A DNA stretch of 64,000 nt, taken from NCBI RefSeq assembly GCF_030269445.1, contig NZ_BSTJ01000006.1:253204-317203 (forward strand). Direction: 5' to 3'. The translations under genes were made by a program, and so were the position numbers. Source of the stretch: Actinoallomurus iriomotensis. GTDB lineage: Bacteria > Actinomycetota > Actinomycetes > Streptosporangiales > Streptosporangiaceae. This document shows, piece by piece, positions 59,550 through 64,000 of this stretch. The notes under the pieces are model-generated. The model was not told where the DNA came from and searched no databases. It was given only the letters and a program-made list of their open reading frames with translations. How positions within the stretch are numbered: position 1 is the stretch's first letter; each line of letters starts with the position of its first letter.

Positions 59550-60896
59550 ATGACCACTCTGAGACTCCCCGTACGGGCCGGAGCCGGGCACGGGCTCGCG
59601 CTCTTCGGCATCGCTCTCGGCTACTTCATGGTGCTGCTCGACATGACCGTGCTGTCGGTGGCCGAGCCGGACCTGGCCGCCTCGCTGCACACCTCGGTGT
59701 CCGGGCTGCAGTGGGCGACGACCGGCTACACCGTGGTGTTCGGCGCGCTCCTGCTGTCGGCCGGGGCCGTGGCCGACCGGTACGGGGCGCACCGGGTGTT
59801 CCGCGTCGCGGTCGCGGTGTTCGGGCTCGGCTCGCTGCTGTCCGCGTTCGCCCCGGTGCTGGGCGTCCTCATCGCGCTGCGGGTGCTGCTCGGCGCCGCC
59901 GGTGCGGCGTGCGTGCCCGCGTCGATGGCGATGATCGCGCGGCTCTACCCCGTGCCGGCCGAGCGCACCCGTGCGGTCGCGGTCTGGGCGTCGGTCAGCG
60001 GCGCCGCGGTCGCGGCGGGCCCGATCGCCGGCGGCGTGCTGGTCGACCTCGTGGGCTGGCGTGCGATCTTCCTGGTGAACGTGCCGATCGCGCTGGCCGT
60101 GCTCGCGCTCGTCGCGGGACCCGCGGTGCGCTGCCCGCGCGGCGGGCGGCGGGTCGACTGGGCGGCCCAGCTCGCCGCCTGCGCGGTCCTCGCGCTGCTG
60201 ACCGACGCGCTGATCGCCGCCGGCGCCCGCTCCTGGGCGCACGTCGTCGTCTCCGGGACGGCCACGGTGCTCGCGGCGGCCGGGTTCGCCGTCCTGGAGC
60301 GGCGCAGCGTCGCGCCGGTGATCGACCGTGCGCTGCTGCGCGCGGGCGGGGTGCGGGCCGGGCTGGCGGCCGGCGCGGCGGTGAACTTCGCGCTCAACGG
60401 AAGCCTGTTCGTGCTGCCGCTGCTGCTCCAGGAACAGCGGCACCTCGGCGCGGCCGTCAGCGGGCTGGCCTTCCTGCCGCTCACCGTGCCGTTCGTGGCG
60501 AACCCGCCGGTGACCGGCCGGATCGTCGCGCGGGTCGGGCCGCGGCCGCCGATCCTGGCGGGGATGACGCTGCTGACGCTGGGCGGTGCGGCGCTCGGCT
60601 GGGCGGTCGCCGCCGGGGCCGGGTACGCGGTGCTCGCCGTCGGGCTGCTGCTGACCGGGTTCGGCGTCTCGTTCGTGCTGCCCTCCCTGGTCGCGGCCGT
60701 CCTCGACGTCGCGCCGGAGGGCACGGCCGGCGCGGCGGGCGGCACGCTGAACGCCGCACGCCAGACCGGGGCGACCATCGGCGTCGCCGCGATGGGCGCC
60801 GTATTCGGGCACGGGGCGGCGTACGCGCTGCTCCTCGCGGCGGTGGTCTGCCTGGCGGCGGGCGCCTGGTTCGCCCTCGCGGGTGATCGGCGCTGA
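59550..60896 (+). CDS. MFS transporter, DHA2 (EmrB/QacA) type
   Basis: A 448-residue drug:proton antiporter-like membrane protein. Motifs include D1-like MVLLDMTVLSVAEPDLAASL, motif A VADRYGAHRVFRVAVAVFG and motif C AVAAGPIAGGVLVDLVGWRA. The hydrophobic pattern supports 12-14 membrane helices. ATG 59550 is chosen; an open frame extending to 59442 overlaps the regulatory gap. Regulation by the divergent LysR protein is likely. Confidence 0.9.
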   Translation: MTTLRLPVRAGAGHGLALFGIALGYFMVLLDMTVLSVAEPDLAASLHTSVSGLQWATTGYTVVFGALLLSAGAVADRYGAHRVFRVAVAVFGLGSLLSAFAPVLGVLIALRVLLGAAGAACVPASMAMIARLYPVPAERTRAVAVWASVSGAAVAAGPIAGGVLVDLVGWRAIFLVNVPIALAVLALVAGPAVRCPRGGRRVDWAAQLAACAVLALLTDALIAAGARSWAHVVVSGTATVLAAAGFAVLERRSVAPVIDRALLRAGGVRAGLAAGAAVNFALNGSLFVLPLLLQEQRHLGAAVSGLAFLPLTVPFVANPPVTGRIVARVGPRPPILAGMTLLTLGGAALGWAVAAGAGYAVLAVGLLLTGFGVSFVLPSLVAAVLDVAPEGTAGAAGGTLNAARQTGATIGVAAMGAVFGHGAAYALLLAAVVCLAAGAWFALAGDRR

Positions 60897-60910
60897 GAGC
60901 GTGAGCGCAC

Positions 60911-60916
60911 TAGATT
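60911..60916 (+). promoter_or_regulatory. Putative -10 of the HMG-CoA lyase gene
   Basis: TAGATT matches TANNNT and lies 18 bases before the ATG at 60935, with AGGAGG between, giving a short leader carrying a normal ribosome site. Confidence 0.4.
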
Positions 60917-60934
60917 GGCGGCAGGAGGTGCCAC

Positions 60935-61849
60935 ATGACCGACCTGCCCGATCGGATCTCGTTGCGTGAGGTGGGGCCGCGCGATGGTCTGCAGAACGAG
61001 GAGCCGGTGCCGACCGAGGCCAAGGTCGAGCTGATCGACGCCCTGTCGCACACCGGCGTCGGCCGCATCGAGGCCGTGTCGTTCGTGCATCCGAAGGCGA
61101 TCCCGCAGATGGCGGACGCCGACGAGGTGTGGAGCCGGGTGCGGCGCGCCGGCGACGTACGCTACTCGGCCCTGGTGCCGAACCTCCGTGGCGCCGAGCG
61201 CGCCCTGGACGCGGGCTTCACCGAGCTGGAGGTCGTGGTCTCGGCCTCCGACACGCACAACCGCAAGAACGTCAACCGCTCCACCGAGGAGTCGCTCGAC
61301 GACATCGCCAAGATCATCGACCTGGCGCACGGCCGCGGCGCCACCTGCCAGGTGATCGTCTCCACCGCGTGGGGCTGCCCGTACGAGGGTGACGTGCCGG
61401 TCGAGCGGGTCGTCGGCGCCGCCTCGCGGGCGGTGCGCGACGGCGCCGACAGCGCCTCGTTCGGCGACACGACGGGCATGGCGACCCCACCGCGGGTGAC
61501 CCGGCTGGTCGGCGAGTTCCGCATGGCCAACCCCGACACCTCGCTCAACCTGCACTTCCACAACACCCGTGGCACGGGCCTGGCGAACGTGCTCGCGGCG
61601 CTCCAGCTGGGCGTGGCCGACTTCGACGCCAGTGTCGGCGGCCTGGGCGGCTGCCCGTACGCTCCCGGCGCGACCGGGAACATCGCGTCCGAGGAACTGG
61701 TTCACATGGTGGAGGACATGGGCGTGGCCACGGGCGTCGACCTGGAGGCGCTCATCGACGTCGCCGCCCGGGCGGAGACGATGGTGGGCCACACGCTGCC
61801 CTCACAGGTGCTGCGCGCGGGCCCCCGGAGTCGCACGATCTCGCCCTGA
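60935..61849 (+). CDS. Hydroxymethylglutaryl-CoA lyase
   Basis: A 304-residue TIM-barrel lyase that cleaves HMG-CoA to acetoacetate and acetyl-CoA in leucine breakdown. The N-terminal SLREVGPRDGLQNEEPVPTE has the catalytic Arg/Asp. SFVHPKAIPQMADADEVW, FGDTTGMATPPRV, LHFHNTRGTGLANVLAALQL (metal His-x-His) and GGLGGCPYAPGATGNIASEE (catalytic Cys loop) follow. AGGAGG six bases before the ATG fixes the start. Acyl-CoA carboxylase genes elsewhere in the window serve related branched-chain metabolism. Confidence 0.95.
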   Translation: MTDLPDRISLREVGPRDGLQNEEPVPTEAKVELIDALSHTGVGRIEAVSFVHPKAIPQMADADEVWSRVRRAGDVRYSALVPNLRGAERALDAGFTELEVVVSASDTHNRKNVNRSTEESLDDIAKIIDLAHGRGATCQVIVSTAWGCPYEGDVPVERVVGAASRAVRDGADSASFGDTTGMATPPRVTRLVGEFRMANPDTSLNLHFHNTRGTGLANVLAALQLGVADFDASVGGLGGCPYAPGATGNIASEELVHMVEDMGVATGVDLEALIDVAARAETMVGHTLPSQVLRAGPRSRTISP

Positions 61850-61886
61850 GCGATCGGGCGTCCGGATCTCAGGAAGGTAAGCCCCC

Positions 61887-61908
61887 GTTGGCTTCAAGTT
61901 CACATTAG
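61887..61908 (+). promoter_or_regulatory. Possible PhoP (PHO box) repeat upstream of ppk1
   Basis: Two abutting 11-base units, GTTGGCTTCAA and GTTCACATTAG, lie just upstream of the ppk1 start. The second fits the actinobacterial PhoP direct-repeat pattern G-T-T-C-A-Y well, the first poorly. Control of ppk by phosphate is known in streptomycetes, so the site is plausible but weak. Confidence 0.3.
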
Positions 61909-61926
61909 GCGGGGAGCATATCTGTC

Positions 61927-63996
61927 ATGAGTGTCGAAGCCGGACAATTCTCCGAGGTAGAGGGTGAGTTCCCCGAGGACCGGTTTCTTGATCGCGAGGA
62001 GAGCTGGCTGCGGTTCAACCAGCGTGTGCTGGACCTGGCCGGAGACCCGGAACTTCCGCTGCTCGAACGCGTCCGCTTCCTGTCGATCTTCGCCAGCAAC
62101 CTGGACGAGTTCTTCATGGTCCGGGTCGCCGGGCTGACCCGGCGCATGGCCACCGGGATCGCCGTGCAGACCGCGAGCGGCCGGCAGCCGCGCGAGGTGC
62201 TCGCCCGGACCTCCGAGGTCGCCCACGAGCTGATGCTCAGGCACGCGGCCTGCTTCCACGACGAGATCCTGCCCGCCCTCGCCAAGGAGGGCATCGAGAT
62301 CCTGCGCTGGGACGAGCTGGCCGACACCGAGAAGGAACAGCTCCACCGCCTGTTCCGGCGGCGGATCTATCCGGTGCTCACCCCGCTCGTCGTCGATCCG
62401 GCACACCCCTTCCCGTACATCTCCGGCCTGTCGCTCAACCTCGCCGTCGTGGTCCGCGACCCCGAGACCGAGGAGACGCTCTTCGCCCGGGTCAAGGTGC
62501 CGCCGCTGTTGCCGAGGTTCCTGGAGGCGTCGCCGTCGCGGTTCGTCCCGCTCGAGGACGTGATCGCGGAGAACCTCCCGCAGCTGTTCACCGGCACCGA
62601 GATCCTCGAACACCACGCGTTCCGCGTCACCCGCAACCAGGACCTGGAGGTGGACGAGGACATCGCGGAGAACCTCCTGCAGGCGCTGGAGCGCGAGCTG
62701 CTGCGCCGCCGCTTCGGCCCGGTCGTCCGGCTGGAGGTCGAGGAGTCGATCACGCCGGAGGTGCTCGAACTGCTGACCACCGAGCTCGGCCTGGACGAGA
62801 GCTCGGTCTACCGGGTGCCCGGCCCGCTCGACCTCGGCGGCCTCGGCGCGATCGCCGACCTGGACCGCAGCGAGCTGAAGTACCCGCCGTTCGTGCCCTC
62901 GGAGGCGGCGCTCCCGCACGACACCGACATCTTCGCCACGCTGCGCGATCACGACGTGCTCGTGCACCACCCGTACGACTCCTTCACGACGAGCGTCGAA
63001 CGGCTCATCGAGGACGCCGCCGCCGACCCGCAGGTGCTGGCGATCAAGCAGACGCTCTACCGGACGAGCGGCGACTCACCGATCATCGACGCGCTCATCG
63101 ACGCGGCCGAGGCGGGCAAGCAGGTCGTCGTGGTGGTGGAGATCAAGGCGCGGTTCGACGAGCGCGCCAACATCACCTGGGCCCGCAAGCTGGAGCAGGC
63201 CGGCTGCCACGTCGTCTACGGCTTCGTCGGCCTCAAGACGCACTGCAAGCTGGCCCTCGTCGTCCGCGAGGAGTCCGACGGCACGCTGCGCCGCTACTGC
63301 CACATCGGCACCGGCAACTACAACCCCAAGACCGCCCGCGTCTACGAGGACTACGGCCTGCTGACCGCCGACCCGCAGGTGGGTGAGGACGTCACGGACC
63401 TGTTCAACCACCTCACCGGCTACACGCGTGACACCGAGTACCGCCGGCTCCTGGTCGCGCCGGACTCCCTCCGCGCCGGGCTGGTGAGCCGCATCGAGCG
63501 GGAGATCGACAGCCAGCTGCGGGGCCGCCCGGCGCACATCCGCTTCAAGTGCAACTCCCTCGTGGACGAAGTGATCATCGACGCGCTGTACCGGGCGTCG
63601 CAGGCGGGCGTGCCGATCGACATCTGGGTGCGCGGCATCTGCGCCCTGCGGCCGGGCGTGCACGGGCTGTCGGAGACGATCCAGGTCCGCAGCATCCTCG
63701 GCCGCTTCCTGGAGCACTCGCGCCTGTACGCCTTCGAGAACGGCGGCGAGGCGGAGGTGTGGATCGGCAGCGCCGACCTCATGCACCGCAACCTGGACCG
63801 CCGCGTCGAGGTGCTCGTACGCGTCACCGACCGGAACCACTGCGCGGACCTGCTGGGCCGCTTCGACCTGGCGATGGGCATGGACACCCAGTGCTGGCTG
63901 CTGGACGAAGAGGGCAACTGGACCCGGCACGGCGGCTCCACGCACATTCAGACCCACCTCATGCGGACGCGGCGATGGAGGACCGTCGATGGGTGA
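61927..63996 (+). CDS. ppk1: Polyphosphate kinase 1
   Basis: A 689-residue enzyme that reversibly polymerises the gamma-phosphate of ATP into polyphosphate. The N domain has [20 protein letters not shown], and [20 protein letters not shown] follows. The catalytic C1/C2 domains have [38 protein letters not shown] (active-site His), [20 protein letters not shown] and [26 protein letters not shown] about 11 bases upstream of ATG 61927 is the ribosome site. The coding region is complete, ending TGA at 63994-63996. The last bases contain overlapping GTG/ATG codons that may open the next gene, cut off by the window edge. Confidence 0.96.
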   Translation: MSVEAGQFSEVEGEFPEDRFLDREESWLRFNQRVLDLAGDPELPLLERVRFLSIFASNLDEFFMVRVAGLTRRMATGIAVQTASGRQPREVLARTSEVAHELMLRHAACFHDEILPALAKEGIEILRWDELADTEKEQLHRLFRRRIYPVLTPLVVDPAHPFPYISGLSLNLAVVVRDPETEETLFARVKVPPLLPRFLEASPSRFVPLEDVIAENLPQLFTGTEILEHHAFRVTRNQDLEVDEDIAENLLQALERELLRRRFGPVVRLEVEESITPEVLELLTTELGLDESSVYRVPGPLDLGGLGAIADLDRSELKYPPFVPSEAALPHDTDIFATLRDHDVLVHHPYDSFTTSVERLIEDAAADPQVLAIKQTLYRTSGDSPIIDALIDAAEAGKQVVVVVEIKARFDERANITWARKLEQAGCHVVYGFVGLKTHCKLALVVREESDGTLRRYCHIGTGNYNPKTARVYEDYGLLTADPQVGEDVTDLFNHLTGYTRDTEYRRLLVAPDSLRAGLVSRIEREIDSQLRGRPAHIRFKCNSLVDEVIIDALYRASQAGVPIDIWVRGICALRPGVHGLSETIQVRSILGRFLEHSRLYAFENGGEAEVWIGSADLMHRNLDRRVEVLVRVTDRNHCADLLGRFDLAMGMDTQCWLLDEEGNWTRHGGSTHIQTHLMRTRRWRTVDG

Positions 63997-64000
63997 TGGC

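Noticed and set aside
59460-61792. Long minus-strand frames over the MFS and HMG-CoA lyase genes, appearing to extend LysR
   Set aside because: The LysR N terminus is clearly at 59459; the upstream extension is a shadow of the transporter gene.

Overview
The window is very GC-rich DNA from a filamentous-type actinobacterium. The evidence is G/C-dominated third codon positions, many GTG starts, a DesK/NarL-type two-component pair, a multi-subunit acyl-CoA carboxylase with an epsilon subunit, a DUF5753-type XRE relic, a Tad pilus locus of actinobacterial gene order, and WXG100 secretion genes. I would place it near Streptosporangiales (Thermomonosporaceae or relatives), but no rRNA or species marker is present.

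Left part (1-8854): core metabolism and signalling. It holds adenosine deaminase, a PH-domain membrane protein, a tRNA-Gly, a response regulator with its kinase, phosphomannomutase, purine nucleoside phosphorylase, a gamma-glutamylcyclotransferase-like protein and an LpdA-type quinone reductase. Next (8893-12884) comes an RHS/YD-repeat polymorphic toxin whose C-terminal tip looks like a SAM-methyltransferase fold, with a translationally coupled small gene that is probably its immunity protein.

12912-20362 on the minus strand is one long operon-like run. It starts with the biotin carboxylase/BCCP subunit, continues through five tandem paralogous envelope proteins, four of which carry a Cys/His-rich C-terminal domain, and ends with a DUF5313-like protein that appears to use a CTG start.

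20578-31811 is an accessory island. It contains frameshifted regulator relics, then a distinctly lower-GC cassette (two WXG100-type proteins, a lipoprotein and a 680-residue unknown protein) that converges on an EssC-like FHA-FtsK ATPase. No other type VII core component is visible. 32039-42045 is a complete Tad/Flp pilus operon: SAF protein, CpaE-like ATPase, TadA/CpaF, TadB, TadC, pilin, TadE-like and TadG-like proteins, an unknown protein, and a membrane LysM-BTAD protein. A 9-bp inverted repeat lies between the divergent EssC and Tad units.

42068-63996 returns mostly to core genes: truncated MarR, SnoaL-like protein, beta-propeller lipoprotein, AccE and AccD carboxylase subunits, PEP carboxylase, GNAT, NYN protein, BirA, a small-protein/soluble FtsK ATPase/membrane coiled-coil module, PH-domain protein, class III adenylate cyclase, Sel1-repeat protein, divergent LysR/MFS pair, HMG-CoA lyase and polyphosphate kinase. 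The carboxylase alpha subunit, beta and epsilon subunits and the biotin ligase all lie in the window, and HMG-CoA lyase is consistent with the same acyl-CoA metabolism. Many genes lack a Shine-Dalgarno sequence and instead have a TANNNT hexamer 5-8 bases before an ATG/GTG, the signature of leaderless transcripts. No transposase, rRNA or CRISPR array was seen.
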